A stretch of DNA of 23,236 bases from JAAYAN01 sp964437215 (lineage in GTDB: Bacteria; Bacteroidota; Ignavibacteria; Ignavibacteriales; Melioribacteraceae). The DNA lies in the NCBI GenBank assembly GCA_964437215.1, contig CAYTFZ010000033.1, forward strand, positions 1-23,236. The letters are read 5' to 3'. The notes under the pieces are model-generated. The model worked only from the letters and a program-made list of their open reading frames with translations. It was not told the DNA's origin and ran no database searches. Positions within the stretch are counted from its first letter, which is position 1; every line of letters begins with the position of its first letter. Positions 1 through 6,545 of the stretch are shown here, one piece after another. The position numbers were made by a program, and so were the translations under genes.

Positions 1-8
1 TCAGCAAT

Positions 9-28
9 CCCGGCGATAAATCACCGGG
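9..28. repeat. Short inverted repeat
   Basis: CCCGG (9-13) pairs with CCGGG (24-28), and GAT (15-17) pairs with ATC (20-22) inside it, with one C/A mismatch between the two stem segments. It is a compact hairpin with a two-base loop and no following T-run. Function unknown. Confidence 0.5.
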
Positions 29-67
29 CTATTATTAAAACTAACAAATGGTTTTCGGTATTCTACC

Positions 68-107
68 TGCCTGCCGGTTTGTAAACCAGGCTTTTGACTG
101 GCAGGCA
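68..107. repeat. Nested inverted repeat
   Basis: TGCCTGCC (68-75) is the exact reverse complement of GGCAGGCA (100-107). Inside the loop, GGTTT (76-80) pairs with AAACC (83-87). Palindromes built on CCTGCC/GGCAGG occur as dispersed intergenic repeats in some FCB-group genomes, from general knowledge. Whether this one is repeated elsewhere in the genome cannot be seen here. Confidence 0.5.
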
Positions 108-159
108 CGGCATTATAAATTATACTTTATACATTAACTTCCGCATTCATTAAGAGTTT

Positions 160-268
160 TGAAGAACTGCTCTCCGCGGGAAAAGCGAAAACTTCTGAAA
201 CTTATTATTTTGCGGCAAGGAGATAACTCCTGCCGCCACGTAAATATTAATCTTTGTGAAGAACTGCT
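160..268. repeat. 12-base direct repeat, 97 bases apart
   Basis: TGAAGAACTGCT occurs at 160-171 and again at 257-268. A looser similarity also recurs about 100 bases apart: TGCCGCCACG near 231 and TGCCGCAACG near 330, each followed by an AATATT-containing tract. The middle parts of the two units differ, so this is either a decayed tandem duplication or two insertions of related repeat elements. The second unit runs into the stop end of the lipoprotein gene at 346. Confidence 0.4.
212..236. repeat. Strong GC-rich hairpin
   Basis: GCGGCAAGGAG (212-222) pairs with CTCCTGCCGC (227-236) around an ATAA loop, with one bulged A. It is the strongest stem in the left intergenic region. Neither strand has a U-run after it, so an intrinsic terminator is unlikely. 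It could be a dispersed palindromic repeat or a transcript-stabilising hairpin 3' of the lipoprotein gene. Confidence 0.5.
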
Positions 269-345
269 TTCAGTCAGGTGGTGACATCTGACGGGACGTA
301 AAATACATTAACAAACAAGTAGGTAAATCTTGCCGCAACGAATAT

Positions 346-906
346 TTAATGTTTATACGCCTTTTTTAATCTATAAGCAAACCAATTTGCATCAAAGTCT
401 TTAATCGTGTTTTTCTTCATTTCTTTTAGTTCTTTTCTAGATTTCTCAGTTATCATTTCGTTATTAAAAATATAGACAACAGAAATTTCATCTGTAATAA
501 AAAATTCTATAAATTCAAATGGACCAGAGCCTGAAACAAATATAACTTTCATCTCAGCGCAAAGAGTTAACATCTCTTCAAGATTTTTGTAAAATTCCGA
601 AGTGGAAAGATTATATTTTTTTATTAGGCTATCGCAAATTATTATTTGTTTAATATTTAATTCCAATTTTTCTTTATCATCATGATTGAAAGACTCAATA
701 ATAAGCTGAAATCCGCAATATTTAAAGTATTTAACCTGCCAAAGTTTATCTCTAATTCTTTTGATAATTACACCTTCATATGATGAAGGATTTACTTTAT
801 TTTTAAATTTATAATAAAAATCTGATGCAATATCTTCCTCGTACTCCTTTTTATTACAACCTTGGAAAAGAATAATTATAATAATTAATAAACTAATTTT
901 TCTCAT
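346..906 (-). CDS. Small lipoprotein, candidate immunity protein for the adjacent Rhs toxin
   Basis: This 186-residue protein begins with a short lipoprotein signal: MRKIS, a run of hydrophobic Ile/Leu, then FQGC with the lipidated Cys at residue 17. The rest is a soluble, lysine- and aromatic-rich domain that I do not recognise. An upstream ATG at 942 is in frame, but the one at 906 is preferred because it puts the signal peptide at the N terminus. It also sits one base after the stop codon of the rhs fragment (TGA-A-ATG), implying translational coupling, with a weak GGGG-type ribosome site. In polymorphic toxin loci the immunity gene directly follows the toxin tip, so an immunity role is the best guess from position. 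A lipoprotein would act in the periplasm and block incoming toxin there. No family match supports this. Confidence 0.6.
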   Translation of the reverse strand: MRKISLLIIIIILFQGCNKKEYEEDIASDFYYKFKNKVNPSSYEGVIIKRIRDKLWQVKYFKYCGFQLIIESFNHDDKEKLELNIKQIIICDSLIKKYNLSTSEFYKNLEEMLTLCAEMKVIFVSGSGPFEFIEFFITDEISVVYIFNNEMITEKSRKELKEMKKNTIKDFDANWFAYRLKKAYKH

Positions 907-907
907 T

Positions 908-1705
908 TCATTTACCCCATATTTGACCCCAAAAGAAACCAACTTTTATTGCATTTTGATCAGCTTTATCATCACCTTTAAAATTCGGCCAATAACTACT
1001 ATTCTTACTGTTTTGTCTGTTTCCAAAAAATACATTATTAACTTCAGAACCCAATTTAGCACTTGAATAATCAAAACCTAACAAACGCATACCAGCACCC
1101 CATAATAAATTACCCGCATCTCTTGGGTTATATGCAGTATTTCCAGCAAGAAAAAATAGATGATTTTTATCTAAATGTGTGACATAATAGTCCATTTTAT
1201 CATCACTTTCAAAAAAAGCGTAAACCCATTTACCAATACCATAAAAGCCTTTATCTATATCTCCAATACCTTGTTTTGCTATATCTATAATTTTTTCAGA
1301 AAAATTTAAATCTATTTTAACACCACTAGGGCACCCGTATTTTATTAATTCATCAGCTTTTATAATATATTGAATGTCTTCACTTTCTATACTATTAAAA
1401 ACAAATGAGGTTATCAATTCACCTTTAGTCCCATCTTGGTAATTATATACTGCACCTGTAATTGCTTTTTTCCCATCATCAAACCTCCCCATATATTCAC
1501 CGTCTTGATTAAATTCCCATTGTTCCATTCCATCAGGATCAACCGCATTAACCGGGTTATTCCCCACATAAACATAGGGGCTGTTAAACTCATCCACCGG
1601 GTCCATAGTGTGCCCCTCCTCCGCTTCGCTGCGGCGGGCAAGGCATCTGCCAAGAGCGGGGTTCCCGAAAAAAAACATCGGGACAGGCTCCAAAGCGGGT
1701 ACCAT
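908..1705 (-). CDS. Orphan Rhs C-terminal end with a toxin-like tip (N-terminally truncated)
   Basis: The 265-residue product carries the end of an Rhs-repeat core at residues 42-60 (SPYVYVGNNP, then VDPDGM), the hallmark at which Rhs/YD proteins switch to a variable tip. The rest of the core, the YD repeats and any secretion domain are missing. An in-frame TAA lies about 60 bases upstream and the esterase gene follows, so this is a displaced tip cassette or pseudogene rather than a full toxin. Residues 61-265 are the variable tip. Its final third (near AYNPRDAGN, WGAG, LGFD, then GDDKADQNAI) resembles, from memory, the polymorphic toxin type 44 (Ntox44, predicted nuclease) pattern; this is unverified. 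Residues 2-33 are encoded by an unusually GC-rich palindromic stretch. The lipoprotein gene begins one base after its stop. Confidence 0.65.
   Translation of the reverse strand: MVPALEPVPMFFFGNPALGRCLARRSEAEEGHTMDPVDEFNSPYVYVGNNPVNAVDPDGMEQWEFNQDGEYMGRFDDGKKAITGAVYNYQDGTKGELITSFVFNSIESEDIQYIIKADELIKYGCPSGVKIDLNFSEKIIDIAKQGIGDIDKGFYGIGKWVYAFFESDDKMDYYVTHLDKNHLFFLAGNTAYNPRDAGNLLWGAGMRLLGFDYSSAKLGSEVNNVFFGNRQNSKNSSYWPNFKGDDKADQNAIKVGFFWGQIWGK
1613..1690. repeat. GC-rich palindromic element inside the rhs fragment
   Basis: This stretch is much richer in G+C than its surroundings and holds three short hairpins in a row. They are CCGC/GCGG around TTCGCT (1621-1634), GGCA/TGCC around TC (1642-1651), and TCCCGA/TCGGGA around an A-rich loop (1663-1683). 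It is read in frame as residues just before the Rhs core end. Such in-frame palindromic inserts are known from other bacteria (for example the Rickettsia palindromic elements). Whether this one is a dispersed element cannot be decided from one copy. Confidence 0.4.
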
Positions 1706-1809
1706 TATTTTTTCTTCATTATAAAAAGAACTTTTGTTAAAATAAGCAAATGCAGTATTTTAGGCAACCGGTTTTTCCTTACTCTTACTTCTTACTCTTG
1801 TCTCTAGAT

Positions 1810-2694
1810 TTATTCCTGATGAAAGCTTTGTCCGATGAATTTAAGCCCGTCAATAATTCCAGTTCGCCAGTAAGTCCAATTATGTTTTCCATCTCTCACT
1901 CTGTATTCGTGCGGAATCTCTTTCTCAGTCATTAAAATATGCAGCTCCGAATTCCCTTCCGAGAGGAAATCATCATCTCCGCAATCAATGTAGTATCTTA
2001 CAGATTTAAATTTTTCGACATCACCATTTTTTATTATTTCAAAAGGGTTATAGGAAATCCAGTGGTCTGTTATTCTTTCTTCACCATTTAAATCAGGTCC
2101 GTAAAGAACAGATTCTACTTTCTGCCATCGGCTTTCGCTAATATTTTTAACAAATTCTTTTGTATAAACGGCAGCGCTGAAAGGAGCGCAGGCTGAAAAC
2201 AAATTGGGATGTTTAAGCGCATATATTAATGTTCCGAAACCGCCCATCGACAAACCGGCAATTCCCCTGTATCTTTTTTCTGCCCTTATCCTGTATTTGC
2301 TTTCAATTTGCGGCATAAATTCTTTAATAAAGAAATCTTCGTACCTTACGGAATCATCAAAATTGTTGATATACCACGAAACGCCAGCATCGGGCATAAT
2401 AATAATCATCGGAGTAATTTCTCCGCTTTCTATTGCATCGTTTGCCAGGCGGTCAATTTCTCCGAACTGGACCCAGCCCATATCGTTATCTGTATAGCCG
2501 TGAAGCAGATAAACAACTGGATAGTATTTGTTTGAAGTGTCGTAATCGTAAGGCAGATAAACAGTATAGCGGATATCTTTACCGAGAATTTCACTTTTAA
2601 TTTTTATTCCTTCAATTATTTTGCCTTTTGAAGATTGGGCGAAAGCTGGAAACACAAATAATATAACAAACAGTATAAAGAAATCTTTTTTCAT
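1810..2694 (-). CDS. Secreted alpha/beta-hydrolase esterase (esterase D / feruloyl-esterase-like)
   Basis: This 294-residue enzyme starts with a signal peptide (MKKD, then a hydrophobic run ending near PAFAQ, residues 16-20), so it should be exported to the periplasm or beyond. The mature part is a putative-esterase fold of the S-formylglutathione hydrolase / XynZ feruloyl-esterase type. Visible marks are LLHGYTDN (63-70, oxyanion region), the nucleophile elbow GLSMGG with Ser149, an acidic cluster CGDDD with the likely catalytic Asp at 240-242, and His271 in GKHNW. Length and motif order fit a complete enzyme of the family. The substrate is not readable from sequence; esters of plant polysaccharides or acylated sugars are typical. 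The start is supported by a GGAG ribosome site a few bases upstream. It lies upstream of the rhs fragment on the same strand, apparently by chance. Confidence 0.85.
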   Translation of the reverse strand: MKKDFFILFVILFVFPAFAQSSKGKIIEGIKIKSEILGKDIRYTVYLPYDYDTSNKYYPVVYLLHGYTDNDMGWVQFGEIDRLANDAIESGEITPMIIIMPDAGVSWYINNFDDSVRYEDFFIKEFMPQIESKYRIRAEKRYRGIAGLSMGGFGTLIYALKHPNLFSACAPFSAAVYTKEFVKNISESRWQKVESVLYGPDLNGEERITDHWISYNPFEIIKNGDVEKFKSVRYYIDCGDDDFLSEGNSELHILMTEKEIPHEYRVRDGKHNWTYWRTGIIDGLKFIGQSFHQE

Positions 2695-2722
2695 AGAAAC
2701 TCCGTTTGTTTTAAATTATAAT

Positions 2723-3520
2723 TTAAGAACCAATTTTGCCATATCTCTGATAATCGGAAAAATAAATAACAAAAATGTCTTTGCCTTTTTTAAACGGGAA
2801 ATAAAGTCTGTAATTACTATTTTCCTTTATGAATTTATGGTTATAATACTCTTTCAGAAATACGTTTTTCAAATATTCGTTTTCTTCTTTTGAACAGGTA
2901 AATATTTGATTCTCTATTTTTGAATTACTGTACCAGTTTGTATTTTCTTGGATATTTACAAATATGTTCCTGCCGTTTTTATTAATCATATATATTAAAG
3001 AAATTGAAGGGAATTCCTTAAATTCGCCGGAAACTATTTTTAGAAAATCACTTGCATCATTTACGTAAACCGAATCAAATTTTAAACTGCAAAACTTATT
3101 GATTTCATTTTCATTTTCTTTCATAATATATTCAGCGGTTTCCACCAGTTTTTTTTCTTTATCGGCTGTAGAGATAAAATCTCCAAAAAACAGGAGTCCG
3201 AAAACAACCGGAAATGAAGCAACAAAAATATAAAGAAGCATTTTTCTTAAAGATTGGTTCTCAAATTCTTTGTTTTTATATTCCCCGCTTACAACATCCG
3301 ATATTTTTGTTAGATTAAACATTACGTTAACAATTACAGCACCAGCAAGTAACGATAAAATTCCGAGAATGCTGAATGAAAATATTTCTGTAGTATTTTC
3401 GCGGAAAATTTTAAGATCGAAAACTTGAATGGAGATGAAAATAAATACCCAGTATAGCAGCAATATTATACTTATAAGCGATATAAGGTTTGTAAGTTTG
3501 ATAATGCTATTTCTGTTCAC
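2723..3520 (-). CDS. Three-helix membrane protein with an extracytoplasmic domain, function unknown
   Basis: I do not recognise this 265-residue protein. It has three hydrophobic segments at about residues 10-33, 47-70 and 92-113, with short loops between, and then a soluble domain at about 120-265. With the N terminus inside, that domain would lie outside the cytoplasm. Within it, SLIYMINKNGRNIF (174-187) and the following beta-rich stretch look like a sensor-type (PAS/Cache-like) fold, but no kinase, GGDEF or other output domain follows. The start codon is GTG, fixed by a strong ribosome site (GGAGG, five bases upstream). It begins 43 bases after potC on the same strand, the place where potD is often found, so it may be co-transcribed with the transporter. 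Confidence 0.7.
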   Translation of the reverse strand: MNRNSIIKLTNLISLISIILLLYWVFIFISIQVFDLKIFRENTTEIFSFSILGILSLLAGAVIVNVMFNLTKISDVVSGEYKNKEFENQSLRKMLLYIFVASFPVVFGLLFFGDFISTADKEKKLVETAEYIMKENENEINKFCSLKFDSVYVNDASDFLKIVSGEFKEFPSISLIYMINKNGRNIFVNIQENTNWYSNSKIENQIFTCSKEENEYLKNVFLKEYYNHKFIKENSNYRLYFPFKKGKDIFVIYFSDYQRYGKIGS

Positions 3521-3563
3521 TAAACCTCCGGACTATTAACTTAACTAAAAATAAATATTTATT

Positions 3564-4346
3564 TTATTTCAACATTAGCGAGCGGAAGCGGGTTGTGGCA
3601 ACTGCAAAAATGAATGTGAAACCTATCATTAAAGTGGAAAGCGCGTTTATTGTTGTAATTGTACCGCGTCTTATTGCACCTTCAACATAAATCGGCAGTG
3701 TGTTAAATCCTCTTCCGGTTGTAAAAAAGGTAATTATAAAATCATCAATGGAGAGCGTAAACGCAAGCAATGCCGCTGCTATAATTCCGGGCATAATTAT
3801 GGGGAGTTTAATTTTTGTAAGTATCTGCCATTTATTTGCGCCTAAATCCATCGCCGCTTCTTCCAAAGAATAGTCAAAACCTTCAAGCCGTGATTGTATT
3901 ACAATTACAGTATAAGAAACACAGAATGTAATATGAGCAATTAAAACAGTCCACAGCCCTGTTTGGATTTTCATAAAATTGTAAAGAAGCGCAAGCGAAA
4001 CGCCCATTAAAATATCGGGCATTATCAGCGGCATAAAAACAAGACCCGAAAGAAATTTCTTTCCGGTAAACTTTTTGTTTTCCATTGCCAAGGCTGTAAC
4101 CACACCCAAAACGGTGGAAATAATAGTTGATAAAATTCCCACAAGAATTGTATTCCAAAAGGCTGTTAGTATTTCTTTATTTGCAAATAATTCGAAATAA
4201 TATTTCAACGTAAAACCTTTCCAGCCGGTAACAATTTTTGCATTATTAAAACTGAAAAGGATAAGAATAGCCAGCGGAATGTAAAGAAATGCCATTACAA
4301 ACGTAAAAACTGTAAGATTAAATATGTTTGTCTTTTTACTTTTCAT
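3564..4346 (-). CDS. potC: Spermidine/putrescine-type ABC transporter permease PotC
   Basis: PotC is one of the two inner-membrane permeases of the polyamine importer PotABCD. The 260-residue protein has about six transmembrane helices and the EAA loop that docks on the ATPase (EAAMDLGANKW, from residue 163, with the conserved Gly at 169). Its full length and its LP..MPGI segment after the loop fit the family. Its ATG overlaps the end of potB by 11 bases, a coupled arrangement within potA-potB-potC. The two permeases are closely related in fold but not interchangeable; this one is called PotC by its position last in the set and its shorter N terminus. Substrate assignment rests on family resemblance; related systems carry other small cations or amino acids. 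Confidence 0.88.
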   Translation of the reverse strand: MKSKKTNIFNLTVFTFVMAFLYIPLAILILFSFNNAKIVTGWKGFTLKYYFELFANKEILTAFWNTILVGILSTIISTVLGVVTALAMENKKFTGKKFLSGLVFMPLIMPDILMGVSLALLYNFMKIQTGLWTVLIAHITFCVSYTVIVIQSRLEGFDYSLEEAAMDLGANKWQILTKIKLPIIMPGIIAAALLAFTLSIDDFIITFFTTGRGFNTLPIYVEGAIRRGTITTINALSTLMIGFTFIFAVATTRFRSLMLK

Positions 4347-5238
4347 TAAAGAATAGTTTATTTTCTTTTTTAATTACGCGTTTATAAAACCAATATAAAA
4401 GAATCAGCATTACAATTACAAGTACAAGAAGCCCGAGCGATAAAGCAGATGCCAAAGGCCAGTTTCGGGGTATGCTTTTTATTTTGTAAGCAATAATCTG
4501 CCCAACATATAAATAATCCTGATTACCAACCAGCTGAGGAATTATATATGCACCAAGCGCAGGAATAAAAACAAGTATCGAGCCTGCAAAAATACCTTCC
4601 TTTGAAAGCGGAAGAGTTACTTTTAGAAACGACTTCAATCTGTTAGCGCCTAAATCCATTGCTGCCTCAATAAGCGTAAAATCTATTTTTTCGATGTTTG
4701 CATACAGGGGCAATATCATATAAGGCAAATAGACATATATCATTACCAGAACAACTGCAAGATCGGTTCGTAATATTCTTAAAGGGTCATCTATAATCCC
4801 AGCAAACATCAGCAGCTCGTTAAGTAGTCCGTTAGCCGAGATGAAAATTCTCCACGCAAAAATTCTGATTATAAAATTTGTCCAAAATGGGATGATTATA
4901 AGAAGCAACAATATGTTTTTAACTTTATCGGATTTACGCGCGATAAAATAAGCTACAGGATATCCTAAAAAGATACAGGCAATTGTTGTAATAACAGCAA
5001 GACGGAAAGAGATGTAAAACGATCGCAAATATATCGGATCAATAAGACGTTTAAAAGATTCGAGGGAAAAAGCAAATTGAATATCATAAATTGTAGGGGT
5101 TAAAAAACTGTAAATAATTACAATAAGATACGGAATAAGAAAAAGGATAACCAGCCACAACAGAACAGGAGCTGCTAAAATCCAGCTTAACCTGTCTTTC
5201 CGCTTTTCCTCAATTTTTTCTAAAGTTCTATCAATCAT
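4336..5238 (-). CDS. potB: Spermidine/putrescine-type ABC transporter permease PotB
   Basis: PotB is the first permease of the polyamine importer. The 300-residue protein has a charged cytoplasmic N terminus (residues 1-17), a first helix at about 18-44, a periplasmic stretch, and five further helices. The ATPase-docking EAA loop is EAAMDLGANRL, from residue 191, with the conserved Gly at 197. The start ATG shares a base with the potA stop (TAATG), and the 3' end overlaps potC, so the three genes are one translationally coupled unit. I see no truncation or lost motif. As for PotC, the polyamine assignment is by family, not by a substrate-contacting residue. Confidence 0.88.
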   Translation of the reverse strand: MIDRTLEKIEEKRKDRLSWILAAPVLLWLVILFLIPYLIVIIYSFLTPTIYDIQFAFSLESFKRLIDPIYLRSFYISFRLAVITTIACIFLGYPVAYFIARKSDKVKNILLLLIIIPFWTNFIIRIFAWRIFISANGLLNELLMFAGIIDDPLRILRTDLAVVLVMIYVYLPYMILPLYANIEKIDFTLIEAAMDLGANRLKSFLKVTLPLSKEGIFAGSILVFIPALGAYIIPQLVGNQDYLYVGQIIAYKIKSIPRNWPLASALSLGLLVLVIVMLILLYWFYKRVIKKENKLFFNEK

Positions 5239-6383
5239 TATAAGGCAATCTCGTGATTTTTTATAGGGGGCATTTCCTCCTTTACTTCGTTTATAAGGTA
5301 TGAATCTGTATCATGCCAAAATAAAAATACTTCTTCTTCCCAGTCTAACTCCTTTTCATCAACATATACTTTTTTATGCTGGCTGAAAACCCTGAATTTA
5401 TGGTCGCCGACTCTTACAATATATTGAGTATGCGTTCCGAGATAAAGAATATCTTCAACAATTCCGGGAACAATATTAAAATAATCTTTACGTTTCGGTT
5501 CATGACGCGAAATAGCGATTTTTTCGGGACGTAACGATACTGTAACTTTATCGCCTACATTTGGAATAAAATGATACGCGCTGTCAATCTCAAAATAAAA
5601 ATTATCGCTGCCCTTGCACTTCAATTCAACATATTCATCCTTAACATCCAAAACTTCACCTGTTATAAGATTTGTATCTCCGATAAAATATGCCGAAAAA
5701 ATACTGTTAGGCTTTTCGTATATTTCTTCCGGGGCACCTTCCTGAATTACTTCACCTTCATTCATAACAGCAACTCTATCCGAAATACTTATGGCTTCAC
5801 CCTGATCGTGAGTAACATAAATAAACGTAATTCCCACCATATCGTGTATGTTCATTAATTCAATGAGCATATGCTGCCTGAGTTTCAAATCGAGCGCTGC
5901 AAGAGGTTCATCAAGTAAAAGAAGCTGCGGCTTATTTATTAAAGCCCGTGCAATTGCGACACGCTGTTTTTGTCCTCCGCTTATCATCGAGGGATATTTA
6001 TTCCTTTCCGATTCCATTTTAACAAGTTTCAGCATTTCCATAACCTGTTCCTGTATTTCATCTTTAGGAATTTTTTTAATCTGAAGTCCGAAAGCTACAT
6101 TTTCAAAAACAGTTTTATGCGGAAACAATGAATAATTCTGAAAAATCGTGTTAACCTGTCTTTTATAAGGCGGAAGTGATGTTATCTCGTTTTTCCCGAG
6201 AAATATTTTACCCGAAGATGGGGTTTCGAATCCGGCAATCATCCGTAACAATGTTGTTTTTCCGCATCCGCTGGGACCGAGAAATGAATATAATTCACCC
6301 GGCTCAATTTCCATCGATACGTTATTTACTGCTCTGAAACCGCCGAAATACTTTGTTATGTTTTTAAGTATCAGTTTTTCCAT
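5238..6383 (-). CDS. potA: Spermidine/putrescine-type ABC transporter ATP-binding protein PotA
   Basis: PotA is the ATPase that powers polyamine import through PotB and PotC. The 381-residue protein has every motif of an active ABC ATPase: Walker A GPSGCGKTT (36-44), Q-loop Gln82, signature SGGQK (135-139), Walker B LLLLDEP (154-160) and H-loop His192. The region from about residue 235 to the end is the TOBE-type regulatory domain typical of PotA and other MalK-like subunits. It is the first gene of potA-potB-potC and has only a weak ribosome site. The 162 bases upstream hold an inverted repeat (6457-6494) and presumably the promoter, although I could not place one with confidence. PotD is not encoded next to it in this window. 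Confidence 0.92.
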   Translation of the reverse strand: MEKLILKNITKYFGGFRAVNNVSMEIEPGELYSFLGPSGCGKTTLLRMIAGFETPSSGKIFLGKNEITSLPPYKRQVNTIFQNYSLFPHKTVFENVAFGLQIKKIPKDEIQEQVMEMLKLVKMESERNKYPSMISGGQKQRVAIARALINKPQLLLLDEPLAALDLKLRQHMLIELMNIHDMVGITFIYVTHDQGEAISISDRVAVMNEGEVIQEGAPEEIYEKPNSIFSAYFIGDTNLITGEVLDVKDEYVELKCKGSDNFYFEIDSAYHFIPNVGDKVTVSLRPEKIAISRHEPKRKDYFNIVPGIVEDILYLGTHTQYIVRVGDHKFRVFSQHKKVYVDEKELDWEEEVFLFWHDTDSYLINEVKEEMPPIKNHEIAL

Positions 6384-6456
6384 AACCGAAAAATATACAC
6401 AAATAATCTTCTATCAAATTATTAATTGTTAATTCTTCATTCTTAATTAAAAAGCA

Positions 6457-6494
6457 ACCGGTCGTTAGAACGTTGGGCGGAGAGCACGACCGGT
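6457..6494. repeat. Inverted repeat between the methyltransferase and potA
   Basis: ACCGGTCGT (6457-6465) is the exact reverse complement of ACGACCGGT (6486-6494), with a 20-base G-rich loop. It lies downstream of the methyltransferase gene and upstream of potA. Neither side has a clear T-run, so it is a weak candidate for a terminator. It could be a dispersed repeat, an RNA structure in the potA leader, or an operator. Just to its left (about 6420-6450) is an AT-rich tract with TTAATT/AATTAA symmetry. Confidence 0.45.
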
Positions 6495-6545
6495 CATGAG
6501 GTGGGAAACTTTTATAAAACTTGCAATTAAGATAATAAACAAATT

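Larger units (their letters stand above)
1..345. other. Non-coding, hairpin-rich stretch
   Basis: I see no supportable gene here. The stretch holds four short inverted repeats (9-28, 68-107, 212-236 and 273-292) and a 12-base direct repeat (160-171 and 257-268). None of the hairpins is followed by a clear T-run on either strand, so they do not look like ordinary terminators. The density of palindromes beside an Rhs cassette suggests interspersed REP-like repeats, but this is inference. The window edge at position 1 prevents a check for a gene further left. Confidence 0.6.

Noticed and set aside
212..236. Hairpin as an intrinsic terminator for the lipoprotein gene
   Set aside because: It is strong enough, but neither strand has a T-run after it, so I list it as a repeat instead.
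907..942. Upstream ATG (942) as the start of the lipoprotein gene
   Set aside because: It would add a non-signal leader before the lipoprotein signal and overlap the rhs fragment; the ATG at 906 fits the signal peptide and coupling better.
1414..1653. Second minus-strand frame inside the rhs fragment
   Set aside because: It is an out-of-frame shadow of the Rhs sequence; the real frame carries the YVGNNP and DPDG motifs.
1436..1807. Open frame on the plus strand across the rhs fragment
   Set aside because: It lies opposite the Rhs core motif and toxin tip, has a low-complexity translation, and no ribosome site supports it.
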